A stretch of DNA of 64,000 nucleotides from Agathobaculum sp. NTUH-O15-33 (lineage in GTDB: Bacteria > Bacillota > Clostridia > Oscillospirales > Butyricicoccaceae), in NCBI RefSeq assembly GCF_033193315.1, contig NZ_CP136187.1, positions 744,001-808,000 on the forward strand. Reading direction: 5' to 3'. Positions 51,779-60,855 of the stretch are shown here, piece after piece (the stretch's first letter is position 1; each line of letters begins with the position of its first letter). The notes beneath the pieces were generated by a model, which did no database searches, was not told the origin of the DNA, and saw only the letters and a program-made list of their open reading frames with translations. Both the position numbers and the translations under genes were made by a program.

Positions 51779-52699
51779 TCAGTTTTTTGCAGCGTCCCAG
51801 CCGCCGATGTTGACGTCGAACCCGTAATTCTGCGCGAGTACCGCGTGCTCCTGCGCGTAGTCCACGCTGCATTCCGGCATATCGGCCATGTCGTAGCCGA
51901 CATCCGACAGAACGTACTTGGATGCGCCGACCTGATGGAACGGCAGCAGGTGCAGCTTCCTTAGGCCCTGCATTCGCAGAAGGTATTGCAGCATCCGCTC
52001 AAATTCGTCCCCGTCGTTGACGCCGGGGATGAGCGGCACGCGGATGATGATCTGTTTGCCCATCTCATGCAATAGCGAGAGGTTCTCTTTGATCTGCTCG
52101 TTGCTTTGCCCGGTCCACTTGCGGTGCACCTCGTCCGATAGCGCTTTGAAATCGTATAAAAACAGGTCGGTGTGCCGGGCGATACGCAGCATCGCCCGCG
52201 AAGAGCAAAACCCGCAGGTTTCGAGCGCGGTGTGGATACCGGCTTCTTGCAGGCGGCGGAACAGCTCGGTGGCAAACGCTTCGTGCAGCGTTGGTTCGCC
52301 GCCGCTCAGGGTTACGCCGCCGCCGCTGTCGCGGTAAAAGACTTGATCCCGCATGACCGCCTGATAGGTTTCGTCTACCGACATGCGGCGGCCGCACAGC
52401 GTCTTTGCGTCAATATAACAGTGCTCGGCGCAAACGCCGCAGCCCGTGCAAGCCTCGCGGTCGAAGCGCAGGCCGTCCGCCGTGAGCGTGCAGCAGCCCT
52501 GCGGGCAATAGGGCAGACACCGGCCGCAGCGGGCGCACTTTTCCGTGTCGAACAGCACGATCGGCTTTGTCGCGAGATTTTCCGGGTTTTGGCACCACTT
52601 GCATCGAAGCGGGCAGCCCATGAGGAATACCACGGTGCGCAGGCCCGGGCCGTCGTGCACGCAGCACTTTTGAATATTGGATACCAGCGCGGTCGTCAT
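51779..52699 (-). CDS. Glycyl-radical enzyme activase (radical SAM)
   Basis: This 306-residue activating enzyme abstracts a hydrogen from the glycine of the partner enzyme. The radical-SAM motif is CPLRCKWC (about 29-36, the CxxxCxxC form). Two ferredoxin-like [4Fe-4S] motifs follow (CARCGRCLPYCPQGC at about 55 and CTGCGVCAEHC at about 84), as in activases for diol dehydratases, decarboxylases and C-N or C-S lyases but not for pyruvate formate-lyase. SGGEP marks the SAM site. It lies 15 bp after the glycyl-radical enzyme gene. Confidence 0.95.
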   Translation of the reverse strand: MTTALVSNIQKCCVHDGPGLRTVVFLMGCPLRCKWCQNPENLATKPIVLFDTEKCARCGRCLPYCPQGCCTLTADGLRFDREACTGCGVCAEHCYIDAKTLCGRRMSVDETYQAVMRDQVFYRDSGGGVTLSGGEPTLHEAFATELFRRLQEAGIHTALETCGFCSSRAMLRIARHTDLFLYDFKALSDEVHRKWTGQSNEQIKENLSLLHEMGKQIIIRVPLIPGVNDGDEFERMLQYLLRMQGLRKLHLLPFHQVGASKYVLSDVGYDMADMPECSVDYAQEHAVLAQNYGFDVNIGGWDAAKN

Positions 52700-52714
52700 G
52701 TTTTCAACCCCTTG

Positions 52715-55075
52715 TTACTTGATGACAGCGCCCTTGGCAAAGCGCTGGATGATATTTTGCTGCTGCATGGCGCTCATCGCGATAAAATAAGCCGACAGGC
52801 CGCCCATGCGGACTTTCAGGTCCTTGTGCTTTTCCGGATGCACGACCGCGTCCTGTAATTCCTCGATGCTGGTCGCCGTGATGGTCGCGATCTGGCCGCC
52901 CAGATCGCAGAAGGAGCGGATGATGCCCTCCATACGGGTGACGCCCACTTCGCCTAGGTACTCGTTGGCGTTCAGCGAAATGTCCAGCGGGCAGCCGCAG
53001 AAGTAACGCATCAGCTCGGGGCGCGTCGCGCTTTTGATCACGGCGGTCGGGCCGTTTACGTCCACGCCCGGCGTGGGGGAGTAATTCGGCGCAAGGGCTT
53101 CGCCCGCGCCGCGCCCATCCGGGCTGGCGCTCAGGTTGCGGCCCAGTGCGGCGTAGTTTTCAAACGTGCCGATACCGGCGGGGATCTTGATCTTATCCTG
53201 TTTGGCGCGCCAAGCGACGCATGAGTTTTCAAAATCCTTCATCACGCGCGCGAGCATGTCGTCCGCGTAATCATTGTCATTGCCGTACTTGGGCACGCGG
53301 TTCAAGGCGATCAGACGCAGCTCCTCGCAGCCCTCCCAGTTATTTTCAATCGCTTTTTTAAAATCCGCGAGCGTCGCCACGCGGTCCTCGTAAACCAGCT
53401 TCTTGACCGCGCACAGCGAATCGACGACGTTGGACAGACCGGTGATCAGCAGCAGGTGGAAGGTGTAGGGCAGGATGCCCGCGCCGGTCATATCGCGGCC
53501 CTTTTCAATGCAGCCCTCCATGATCGTCGACATGAGCGGATCGGGCGCGATCATTTCGCTCATGCCGAGGTTTTCCAACCGGCGGTTGACCTGCAACTCG
53601 ATCTGACTGTCCACCTGCTTGCAGTAGGCGGCGTAGAAGGTTTCAAAATCAGTCAGGCTGTCCAGCGCGCCGGTGTCCACGCCTTCGGTTTCGCCGGTCA
53701 TTACGGTCACGCCGCGGGTGAACACCCATTCCAAACAACGCAGGTTCATGATGTGCGCATAGCTGAAATAGCTCTTGCCGGGAATGAGCGTTTCCCAGCA
53801 GCCGTCGTTCGTATAGTCGCGCGCCTCCTCAAGCGGAATGCCGATATCGACAAAACCGGGGATGATCGCGTCGTCGTTATAAATGGCGGGCTCGCCCTCG
53901 CAGTGGCGCAGGCAAAGCGCCAATTCGCGCCACAGCCGGTCGGGCGCTTTACTTGATACGCGCACCGACAGCGTCGGCATGAGCAGCTGCATTTCAAAGC
54001 GCAGGCGGAGCAGCTTAAACGTGATCTCGTTGGTGCCGTCCTCGCCGTCCGGACGCACGCCGCCGATGATCATGTTCATCAGCCAGTCGTTGCCGGACTG
54101 ACCGAAGTTGAAGTTCGCGTCACTGTCGATGCTCTCATTCTCCTGATATTGCAGCGCGCGGATGTCGTAGCCGCCGGATTCGTGGCCGCCCGATTCCTCG
54201 GTGCCGGTCGAGTAGGAAAGCGGCACACCTTGCGAGAACAGGCCGAAGTCGTAATGGTTTTCCCAGTTTTTCGTATCCGTGCAAATGCGCTCGTTGCACT
54301 TGGCGAGGAAGGAACCGACCAGATCGTCGGCGCGCTCGTCGTCGATCAGCCCGTTTTCCAGATCGCGCCGGTAGTACGGATACAGGTGCTGATCGACACG
54401 GCCCAGCGGCACATATTCGCCGCCGGAATTGACCATGGCGTAAGTAAACCAGTAGGCCTGCACGGCCTCGTGCAGGGTCTCGGCGGGCAAATAAGGCACC
54501 CGGCTGCACACGCGGTGTATTTCGATCAGCTCGCGGCGGCGCTTGGGGTCGGTCTCCTGCGCCGCGTCCGCGAGGGCTTGCTGGGCGTGGCGTTCGGCAA
54601 AGTGCACCACGCCTTCGATCGCGTACAGCATGGCGCGGTATTCGGCAACCGATTTTTCATCGGGCGTTTGCTTGGAACATTCAGCGAGCAGCATGCGCTG
54701 AATCTCGTCCGTAATGCCGCGGAAACCGATATGCAGCACCTTTTCCCAGTGCGGCGGATGGTGGCCCCATACGGAATTGGCGTTAAGCTTATACTGCTTC
54801 GCCTCCGCCAGCTCCTCCTCGGTCGCGTATACGGGCAGGACCGTGCCAAAGCCCACGCTGTTCATATTTGGGTTGCCGACGATCAGCTCATCCGGCCGGA
54901 TATAGGCCGGCAGGTGCTCGCCCATGTGGCGGGTGGCCAAGCCCTTGCGGACGACCAGCGGTTCGTGCCTGTTTTCATCCGTTACAATGCAGGTGTCCTT
55001 GAAATACCAAGTGCCGGGATCGTGGTATTCCTGTTCAAACAGCCGCGTTCTGATTTTTTCCAGTCTGGGTGTCAT
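52715..55075 (-). CDS. Glycyl-radical enzyme of unknown substrate (dehydratase/lyase class)
   Basis: This 786-residue enzyme is the size of B12-independent glycerol dehydratase. The PFL-like barrel spans about 1-650. The active-site loop reads DYTNDGCWETL, with the thiyl Cys426 and base Glu428. This single Cys-x-Glu arrangement is that of diol dehydratases and C-N/C-S lyases, not the Cys-Cys of pyruvate formate-lyase. The radical domain has VRMGGLSAYF; Gly759 is the probable radical site, with Gly758 where Ser, Ala or Thr is usual. Trp between Cys and Glu is also uncommon to my knowledge. It is cotranscribed with its activase, a symporter and an aldehyde dehydrogenase. I infer a dehydration giving an aldehyde. 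Confidence 0.9.
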   Translation of the reverse strand: MTPRLEKIRTRLFEQEYHDPGTWYFKDTCIVTDENRHEPLVVRKGLATRHMGEHLPAYIRPDELIVGNPNMNSVGFGTVLPVYATEEELAEAKQYKLNANSVWGHHPPHWEKVLHIGFRGITDEIQRMLLAECSKQTPDEKSVAEYRAMLYAIEGVVHFAERHAQQALADAAQETDPKRRRELIEIHRVCSRVPYLPAETLHEAVQAYWFTYAMVNSGGEYVPLGRVDQHLYPYYRRDLENGLIDDERADDLVGSFLAKCNERICTDTKNWENHYDFGLFSQGVPLSYSTGTEESGGHESGGYDIRALQYQENESIDSDANFNFGQSGNDWLMNMIIGGVRPDGEDGTNEITFKLLRLRFEMQLLMPTLSVRVSSKAPDRLWRELALCLRHCEGEPAIYNDDAIIPGFVDIGIPLEEARDYTNDGCWETLIPGKSYFSYAHIMNLRCLEWVFTRGVTVMTGETEGVDTGALDSLTDFETFYAAYCKQVDSQIELQVNRRLENLGMSEMIAPDPLMSTIMEGCIEKGRDMTGAGILPYTFHLLLITGLSNVVDSLCAVKKLVYEDRVATLADFKKAIENNWEGCEELRLIALNRVPKYGNDNDYADDMLARVMKDFENSCVAWRAKQDKIKIPAGIGTFENYAALGRNLSASPDGRGAGEALAPNYSPTPGVDVNGPTAVIKSATRPELMRYFCGCPLDISLNANEYLGEVGVTRMEGIIRSFCDLGGQIATITATSIEELQDAVVHPEKHKDLKVRMGGLSAYFIAMSAMQQQNIIQRFAKGAVIK

Positions 55076-55087
55076 ATGCTTTCCTCC

Positions 55088-56863
55088 TTAGCCACGGGGC
55101 GGGCACGGAACGTCTGCCAGCGCCATCTCGTTTTCCTGTGTTTCGTCGTCGTCATAGACCTGCTTGTCAGAGCGGCGCATGACCTTTTTGAAGAGGTAGC
55201 CCGCAAGGAAGGTCGCCGCGACGCCTACGACCATCCAAACGCCGGTCATAACGTCCGCGCCGCCGTCCTTGGCAAAGCCGATGGGGGACAGGGCGATATA
55301 AGTAAGCACCGCGCCCGCCATAATGAGCGTGCCGAATTCATAGCGGTGTTTCCACGGCTTGATAGAGACCACGTTGTTGCGCTTTGCTTCCATGATTTTA
55401 TCGGTGGGCCGTACCTTACCCATGATGAACATGAAGATGCAGCAGAGCACGAACATGATGGCGGAAATGTGCAGGTAGAAGATCGGCAGATCCATGAAGA
55501 ATTGCGTCACGCCGTATACGCCAATGAACGCGATCAGGGAGATCTTGGCTGCGATCGCCGGGGTCTTCTTATTTAAGTAGCCCATTATCATAATAGTAAA
55601 GATCGGCACATTAAACAAGCCGTTAATTTTTTGAAACTGCGTATACAGGCCGTCCGGCGCGTACATGATCAGCGGCGCGACGATCATGGAACCGACGCCC
55701 ACGACCAGACCGCAGATTTTACCGACCTTGACGATCTTGGCTTCGGAGACCGGCTTGCCGTTTTCGGTTTTGCCCTTATAAAGGTTCATGGCGAACAGGG
55801 TGCAAACGCTGTTGAGCGTGCCGTTGAACGTGCTGAGGATCGCGCCGAACATCGCGGCGATGAACAGGCCGATCAGCGGTTTAGGCAGCACGCCGTTTAC
55901 CAGCGTCGCATAGGCTAGATCGCTGTTTTCGATCGCGCCCGCGCCGTACAGATGGAAGCAGATAATGCCGGGGAACATCAAAAGAATGGGGGTGAGCAGC
56001 TTGAGGAAGCCCGCGAACATGATGCCTTTCTGGCCTTCCTCCAAATTCTTCGCGGCCAGCGCGCGCTGCATGATCGCCTGATCCATGCCCCAATAATAGA
56101 TCAAAACGGGCATCAGGCCGGTGAACAGGGTGGAGAACGGCAGCAGATCGTGCTCGGTGCCGATCGCGTTGAGCTTTTCCGGCGCGTTGCTGAGAATGGT
56201 GTGCATGGCGTCGCCGATATTGCCGTTGCCCAACATCAGCAGGCCGAAGATCGGGACCATGAGGCCGCCGATGACCAGCAGCACGCCGTTGAGCGTATCC
56301 GCCGTCGCGACCATCTTAAGGCCGCCGAACAGGGCGTAAATAATACCGATCAGGCCGATGAGCAGCACCATGGCCCAAACGCCCTGCGTATAGGTCAGTC
56401 CGAACAGGCCGGGGATATCAAAAATGGTGTTTACCGTGATCGCGCCCGCGTACAGGCAGATCGGAAGCGTGTTGCAAACGTAGCAGATGATGAACAATAG
56501 CGAGACCCACTTTTTCACCGTCGCGTCATACCGCTCTTCCAGAAAGTCCGGTATGGTGGCGAAGCCGCGGCGCAGGTATCGAGGCAGCAGGATGATGCCG
56601 ACGACCACCAGTGCGATCGCACAGGGCGTTTCCCAGCCGATGGTGGACATATTGATACGGTAAACGTCGCCGGTCATGCCGACAAAGTTGGTCGCGCTGA
56701 GGTTGCAAAGCAGCAGGGAAGCGCCGATAACGCCGCCGGTCAGGCTTCTGCCGCCCAGAAAATAGCCGTCGCTCGTGTTTTGCGCCACTTTGCGCGATTG
56801 ATAGAATGAAATTGCCATAACGATGATGGTAATGCCCAAAAAACTGCCTAAAATGATTCCCAT
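55088..56863 (-). CDS. Sodium:solute symporter (SSS family, SGLT-like)
   Basis: This 591-residue membrane protein with about 14 helices belongs to the sodium/solute symporter family. FFLGGRSL-type residues are seen here as YFLGGRSLTGGVIGASLLL (about 34-52), and the GGLKMVATADTLNGVLLVIGG segment (about 180-200, quoted in part) is typical of SGLT/YidK-like sugar or polyol carriers. The hydrophilic tail is acidic. It is the first gene of operon 2 and starts behind a promoter with the ATTGTATACAAT operator. It probably imports the substrate of the glycyl-radical pathway. Confidence 0.92.
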   Translation of the reverse strand: MGIILGSFLGITIIVMAISFYQSRKVAQNTSDGYFLGGRSLTGGVIGASLLLCNLSATNFVGMTGDVYRINMSTIGWETPCAIALVVVGIILLPRYLRRGFATIPDFLEERYDATVKKWVSLLFIICYVCNTLPICLYAGAITVNTIFDIPGLFGLTYTQGVWAMVLLIGLIGIIYALFGGLKMVATADTLNGVLLVIGGLMVPIFGLLMLGNGNIGDAMHTILSNAPEKLNAIGTEHDLLPFSTLFTGLMPVLIYYWGMDQAIMQRALAAKNLEEGQKGIMFAGFLKLLTPILLMFPGIICFHLYGAGAIENSDLAYATLVNGVLPKPLIGLFIAAMFGAILSTFNGTLNSVCTLFAMNLYKGKTENGKPVSEAKIVKVGKICGLVVGVGSMIVAPLIMYAPDGLYTQFQKINGLFNVPIFTIMIMGYLNKKTPAIAAKISLIAFIGVYGVTQFFMDLPIFYLHISAIMFVLCCIFMFIMGKVRPTDKIMEAKRNNVVSIKPWKHRYEFGTLIMAGAVLTYIALSPIGFAKDGGADVMTGVWMVVGVAATFLAGYLFKKVMRRSDKQVYDDDETQENEMALADVPCPPRG

Positions 56864-56931
56864 AAATTTACCCTCGTTCCTTTGTATTGTTACGTTTCAG
56901 GTTCCTCTTTTCGTGGTCGACTGATTTTGAT

Positions 56932-56987
56932 ATTGTATACAATTAATTTGTTATACTCATAATAATGCTTTTATGATTTAATTGCAA
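56932..56987 (-). promoter_or_regulatory. Operon 2 promoter with ATTGTATACAAT operator
   Basis: On the minus strand TTGCAA (56982-56987), 17 bp and TATTAT (56959-56964) form a promoter. The perfect palindrome ATTGTATACAAT (56932-56943) lies just past the expected transcription start, suiting repression. The same 12 bp occur at 63874-63885 in front of operon 1. Confidence 0.82.
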
Positions 56988-57041
56988 CTGTAAGTGTTCA
57001 CAAAGGTCAAGACAGAGTTCTATGCAGATTGCCCTTCTGCT

Positions 57042-58346
57042 TTAACCCGCCCATTTTTGGTGAAACCGCTGCTCGTAGGCGCGCAGCAGCATGGGGCGAA
57101 AATCGGGATGCGCGACTTGAATCAGCGCTTCCGCGCGCTCCCGCAGCGTCTTGCCCTTCAGGTCGGCTACGCCGTATTCCGTGACGATGTATTCCACGTC
57201 CATCCGGTTGGTAGTCACCGCCGCTCCCTCGTCCAGCACGGGGACGATTTTGGAAACCCGCCCGCCTGCGGCGGTGGAGGACACCGCAATGATCGACCGG
57301 CCGCCCTTGCTCAGCGCCGCGCCCCGGATAAAATCGACCTGCCCGCCCACGGCGCTGATCTGTCGCAGACCGACCGATTCCGAGCAGACTTGTCCGGACA
57401 GATCGATCTGTACGCAGGAATTGATCGATACCAGATCGTTGTTCTGGCCGATGATCAGCGGATCGTTCACATAGTCCACCGGGGCCATGTACACGCTCGG
57501 GTTGTCGTCAACAAAGTCGTAAAGCCGTCTGGTGCCCATCAGAAAGGTCGCCACATGCTTGCCGGGGTGCAGGTTTTTCCGCCGCCCGTTGATGTTGCCC
57601 GCGCGGATCAGGTCGATCGCGCCGTCGGAGAACATTTCCGTGTGCAGCCCCAAATCGTTTTTGTCGCCAAGGCAGTTCAGCACCGCGTCCGGCAGCGCGC
57701 CGATGCCGAGCTGTAGGCAGTCGCCGTCGCGGATGAGCGACGCGCAATACCGGCCGATGGCCTGCTCGGTCTCGCCGATCTGGGCGGGCTGCAACTCGAT
57801 CAGCGGCTGATCCTGTTCGACGATGGCGGTCAGATCGGTCACATGCAGAAAGCAGTCGCCGTGGCAGCGCGGCATATGCCGGTTCACCTGTGCGATCACC
57901 GTGCCCGCCGCCAGCGCGCCCGCCAGCGTGTAATCGACCGAAACGCCCAGCGAGCAATTTCCTTCCTCATCCGGCGGGCTGACCATGATCATGGCCACAT
58001 CCGGTTTGAGCGTGGAGCGCAGCAGTTCGGGCACGCAGTGAAAATAGCAGGGCGTAAAGTCCGCGCGCCCCAGCTCCACGGCCTTGCGCGCCGCGCCGCC
58101 GACAAACAGCGAGTTGTGTCGGAAATGCCCGGCCATTCGTTCGGACAGATATTCTCCCTTGCCCATCAGCACCATGTGCAGCAGCTCGACGTTGTTCAGG
58201 CGGTCCGCGTCCGCGACCAGCGCGTCGACCAGCGCGGTCGGTTCGCCAACCGCGTGGCCAATGGAAACGATCTGGCCGGACTGTATCAGCTTAACGGCCT
58301 GCGCGGCCGGCATTTTATGCTTTTCATAATACGGTTTCCAGCTCAT
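57042..58346 (-). CDS. abfT: 4-hydroxybutyrate CoA-transferase
   Basis: This 434-residue family-I CoA-transferase closely resembles Clostridium aminobutyricum AbfT as I recall it. Shared stretches include MVSPPD, DGDCLQLGIGALPDAVL, HTEMFSDG with the glutamate that forms the CoA thioester (about residue 239), TFLMGTRRLYDF, VGGQVDFIRGA and VTEYGVADLKGK. It moves CoA from acetyl-CoA or another donor to 4-hydroxybutyrate. ATG 58346 with GAGGGAG is preferred to the longer frame from 58373. It follows abfD and is the last gene of operon 1. Confidence 0.9.
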   Translation of the reverse strand: MSWKPYYEKHKMPAAQAVKLIQSGQIVSIGHAVGEPTALVDALVADADRLNNVELLHMVLMGKGEYLSERMAGHFRHNSLFVGGAARKAVELGRADFTPCYFHCVPELLRSTLKPDVAMIMVSPPDEEGNCSLGVSVDYTLAGALAAGTVIAQVNRHMPRCHGDCFLHVTDLTAIVEQDQPLIELQPAQIGETEQAIGRYCASLIRDGDCLQLGIGALPDAVLNCLGDKNDLGLHTEMFSDGAIDLIRAGNINGRRKNLHPGKHVATFLMGTRRLYDFVDDNPSVYMAPVDYVNDPLIIGQNNDLVSINSCVQIDLSGQVCSESVGLRQISAVGGQVDFIRGAALSKGGRSIIAVSSTAAGGRVSKIVPVLDEGAAVTTNRMDVEYIVTEYGVADLKGKTLRERAEALIQVAHPDFRPMLLRAYEQRFHQKWAG

Positions 58347-58356
58347 GTGCTCTCCC

Positions 58357-59802
58357 TCATTCGATCCGCGCAATGGCTCTTGCCAGCTGCTTTTTCATTT
58401 CGAGGTTGGACTGTCTTGCGATCATGATGCGCTGGGCCTGCGGCGAGCCCGCGCCGTGCATGGATTCGGGCAGATAACCGACAGCGGCCGTGCCCATGGT
58501 CATGTTTTCGATCAGGCGCAGCACGCGCATGCGGTCCTCGGTCGGAACGCTCGCCACGCCCTTTAAGTACTTCTCGATGTAATCATGCGTCGCGGGGTTG
58601 CGGTAGTCCGCCTCGGAGGGCTGGGTCACCATGACGCCGCCCGCGAGGTCCTGCGCAAGTCTGGCGATCTCGTACGGGAAGCGGGTCACGTTCTGCTTGC
58701 ACACATTGGCCAGCAGCAGGTCGATCAGGTAGTTGCCCGCCTTGGTCTTGGTGCCCTGCGACGAGCACGCGATCCCGCAACAGTACAGCGTTTCGTTCAG
58801 ATGTGTCATCTCGATCAGCTTATCCTTGACGTGGCTGGCCTTGGCGGAACCCGCCATGTCGCCCGCGAGCGCGGTCGCCCCGATCAGCACGTCGCCCACG
58901 CCGACCTTGCAGCCGCCGTAGCTTTGGCGGTGGTAGCCCGCGAAACGCTCCACCATCATGCCCGCGAAGTCCACTTCGCCGTTTAAAAAGATCATATCGT
59001 TCGGGATGAACACGCGGTCAAAAATGACCAGCACCTCGTGGCCGCCGTACACCTTGTTGCCCACGTCGATATCGTTATACTCCTCAGTCTTGCGCGTGTC
59101 GCAGGATTGCCGGCCGAGAATGAGCGTGATGCCGTCCGCGTCGGTCGGGCAGGCGAAGGAGATCGCGTAGTCCTCGTCGCCCTCGCGCATGGCGATGGTC
59201 GGCATGACGAGCACGTAGTGCGAATTTAAGTAGCCGGTCTGGTGCGCCTTGGCGCCTGTGACATATACACCGTCCGCCGTGCGTTCGACCACGTGCAGGA
59301 ACAGATCAGGATCGGCCTGTTTGGAAGGCGAGAGCGAGCGGTCGCCCTTCACGTCGGTCATCGCGCCGTCCACGCCCCAGTCGTTTTCCTGCACCTCGGT
59401 CCAGAACTGTTTGAAGTTTTCGTGATAGCTTGTGCCGTGGGCCTCGTCGGTTTCAAAGGTGGTGGAGAACACGGCGTTGGCCGCGTCCAGACCGACGCAG
59501 CGCTGGAAGCAGGCCGCCGTCTTTTGCCCCAAAAGGCGCTGCATCTTGACCTTTTTGATCAAATCGTCGGCAGACTGGTGCAGGTGGGTAAACCGGTTGA
59601 TCTTTTTGCCGGTTAAGCTGGAAACGGCGGTCATCAGGTCCTCGTACTGCGGGTCCTCGGCCAGCTCGTAGGTCGCGGCAAAAGAATTGAGCGAGGGCCG
59701 GACGACCTCGTCGTCCACCACATTTTCCACCCTTTCGCCAAAGCGGTACAGGTTCAGGTGCAGCCCCCGCAGGGATTCCACGTATTGCTCTTTTGTCATC
59801 AT
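58357..59802 (-). CDS. abfD: 4-hydroxybutyryl-CoA dehydratase
   Basis: This 481-residue [4Fe-4S]/FAD enzyme converts 4-hydroxybutyryl-CoA to crotonyl-CoA. It is strikingly similar to C. aminobutyricum AbfD as remembered. The cluster ligands are present: two Cys in CFQRCVG (near 99 and 103), and the His and Cys of MTHLNETLYCCGIAC (near 292 and 299). The flavin-region strings AMTDVKGDRSLSPS and GRQSCDTRK are intact. The protein fits AbfD, not a 4-hydroxyphenylacetate 3-hydroxylase. GGAGG precedes two adjacent ATG codons. This gene is the strongest anchor for the 4-hydroxybutyrate pathway. Confidence 0.95.
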   Translation of the reverse strand: MMTKEQYVESLRGLHLNLYRFGERVENVVDDEVVRPSLNSFAATYELAEDPQYEDLMTAVSSLTGKKINRFTHLHQSADDLIKKVKMQRLLGQKTAACFQRCVGLDAANAVFSTTFETDEAHGTSYHENFKQFWTEVQENDWGVDGAMTDVKGDRSLSPSKQADPDLFLHVVERTADGVYVTGAKAHQTGYLNSHYVLVMPTIAMREGDEDYAISFACPTDADGITLILGRQSCDTRKTEEYNDIDVGNKVYGGHEVLVIFDRVFIPNDMIFLNGEVDFAGMMVERFAGYHRQSYGGCKVGVGDVLIGATALAGDMAGSAKASHVKDKLIEMTHLNETLYCCGIACSSQGTKTKAGNYLIDLLLANVCKQNVTRFPYEIARLAQDLAGGVMVTQPSEADYRNPATHDYIEKYLKGVASVPTEDRMRVLRLIENMTMGTAAVGYLPESMHGAGSPQAQRIMIARQSNLEMKKQLARAIARIE

Positions 59803-59825
59803 GTTGCGTAGCTCCTCCTTTTTAT

Positions 59826-60851
59826 TTATTGCATTTCTACCAGAACTTTAAAATAATCGCCGGGCACATCCGCAAAGGCAAACGCCTCCTCCACCTGATC
59901 GAGCGGATATACCTTGCTGATCAGCGAAGCAAACGCCTCGTTCAGCTCGCCGCTTTTCAGCAGTTCCACCGCGCCGATAAAATTGTATTGCGCGTGAATA
60001 CGCACACCCTGCATGCGCAGCTCCTTGGAGAACATGGCGGACAGATCGACAGGGTAGGGCTCCTTCGTCATGCCGACCACCATAATCATGCCGCCGATCG
60101 TCGTATGCTCCACGGCGGCGGCAATGCCCGGCCTGCTGCCGGAGACCTCAAAGCTCACGTCAAAGCCCTTGCCCTCGGTCAAAGCGCCGATCTGCGCGGC
60201 AAAGTCCGCGTCCAACGGGTTCAGGGTATCAAAGCCGTGACGCTCGGCGAAGCCGCGGCGGAAGGCGTTGATCTCGGATATCACGACCCGCCGCGCGCCC
60301 GAAGCCCGCGCGACCATGGCGATCAGCATGCCGATCGGCCCGCCGCCGATGATCAGCGCGGTTTGTCCCACTTGCAGCCCGCTGCGCCGTACATCGTGCA
60401 CCGCAACGGCGACCGGCTCGGCCAGCGCGGCCAAACGAAGATTGAGCTCCTTCGGGATCTTGTACATTTTGCGCGTCAGCACCTTGACGTACTCGGCAAA
60501 CGCGCCGTCGCAGTGCGCGCCCATAAAGTGAAGATCGCGGCATACGTTGTCATGCCCTTGCGCGCACGGTTCGCAGTTGCCGCAGGAAAAAAAGGGCTGC
60601 GCCACCACCATATCGCCCGGCGCAAACTGTTCCGCGCCCATGCCCCGGGCTTCGATCAGCTCGCCGACGAATTCGTGGCCCGGCACGACCGGAAATCTGG
60701 CCGTTGGATGCTGCCCATGCAGCACGTGCAGATCGCTGCCGCAAATACCGCAATAGCGAAGGCGAATGAGCGCTTCGCCGTCGCCGATCTCGGGGATAGG
60801 CGCCTGCTGCAAATGGATGCTGTCCTTGGCGGAGATGACCGCTGCTTTCAT
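59826..60851 (-). CDS. Zinc-dependent medium-chain alcohol/polyol dehydrogenase
   Basis: This 341-residue MDR-family enzyme is of the sorbitol/threonine/butanediol dehydrogenase type. Catalytic zinc ligands are in RYCGICGSDLH (Cys) and PGHEFVGEL (His-Glu). The structural zinc lobe has CGNCEPCAQGHDNVC with four cysteines. The Rossmann motif is LIIGGGPIGML (about 164). ATG 60851 after AAAGGG is chosen over 60872. It lies between abfD and the transketolase genes and would oxidise a polyol or reduce a ketone. Its step in the pathway is unclear. Confidence 0.88.
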   Translation of the reverse strand: MKAAVISAKDSIHLQQAPIPEIGDGEALIRLRYCGICGSDLHVLHGQHPTARFPVVPGHEFVGELIEARGMGAEQFAPGDMVVAQPFFSCGNCEPCAQGHDNVCRDLHFMGAHCDGAFAEYVKVLTRKMYKIPKELNLRLAALAEPVAVAVHDVRRSGLQVGQTALIIGGGPIGMLIAMVARASGARRVVISEINAFRRGFAERHGFDTLNPLDADFAAQIGALTEGKGFDVSFEVSGSRPGIAAAVEHTTIGGMIMVVGMTKEPYPVDLSAMFSKELRMQGVRIHAQYNFIGAVELLKSGELNEAFASLISKVYPLDQVEEAFAFADVPGDYFKVLVEMQ

Positions 60852-60855
60852 AGTA

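Noticed and set aside
58357..59802. 4-hydroxyphenylacetate 3-hydroxylase
   Set aside because: It is the same superfamily, but the iron-sulfur ligands (two Cys near 100, His and Cys near 295) and the long AbfD-like strings identify a 4-hydroxybutyryl-CoA dehydratase.
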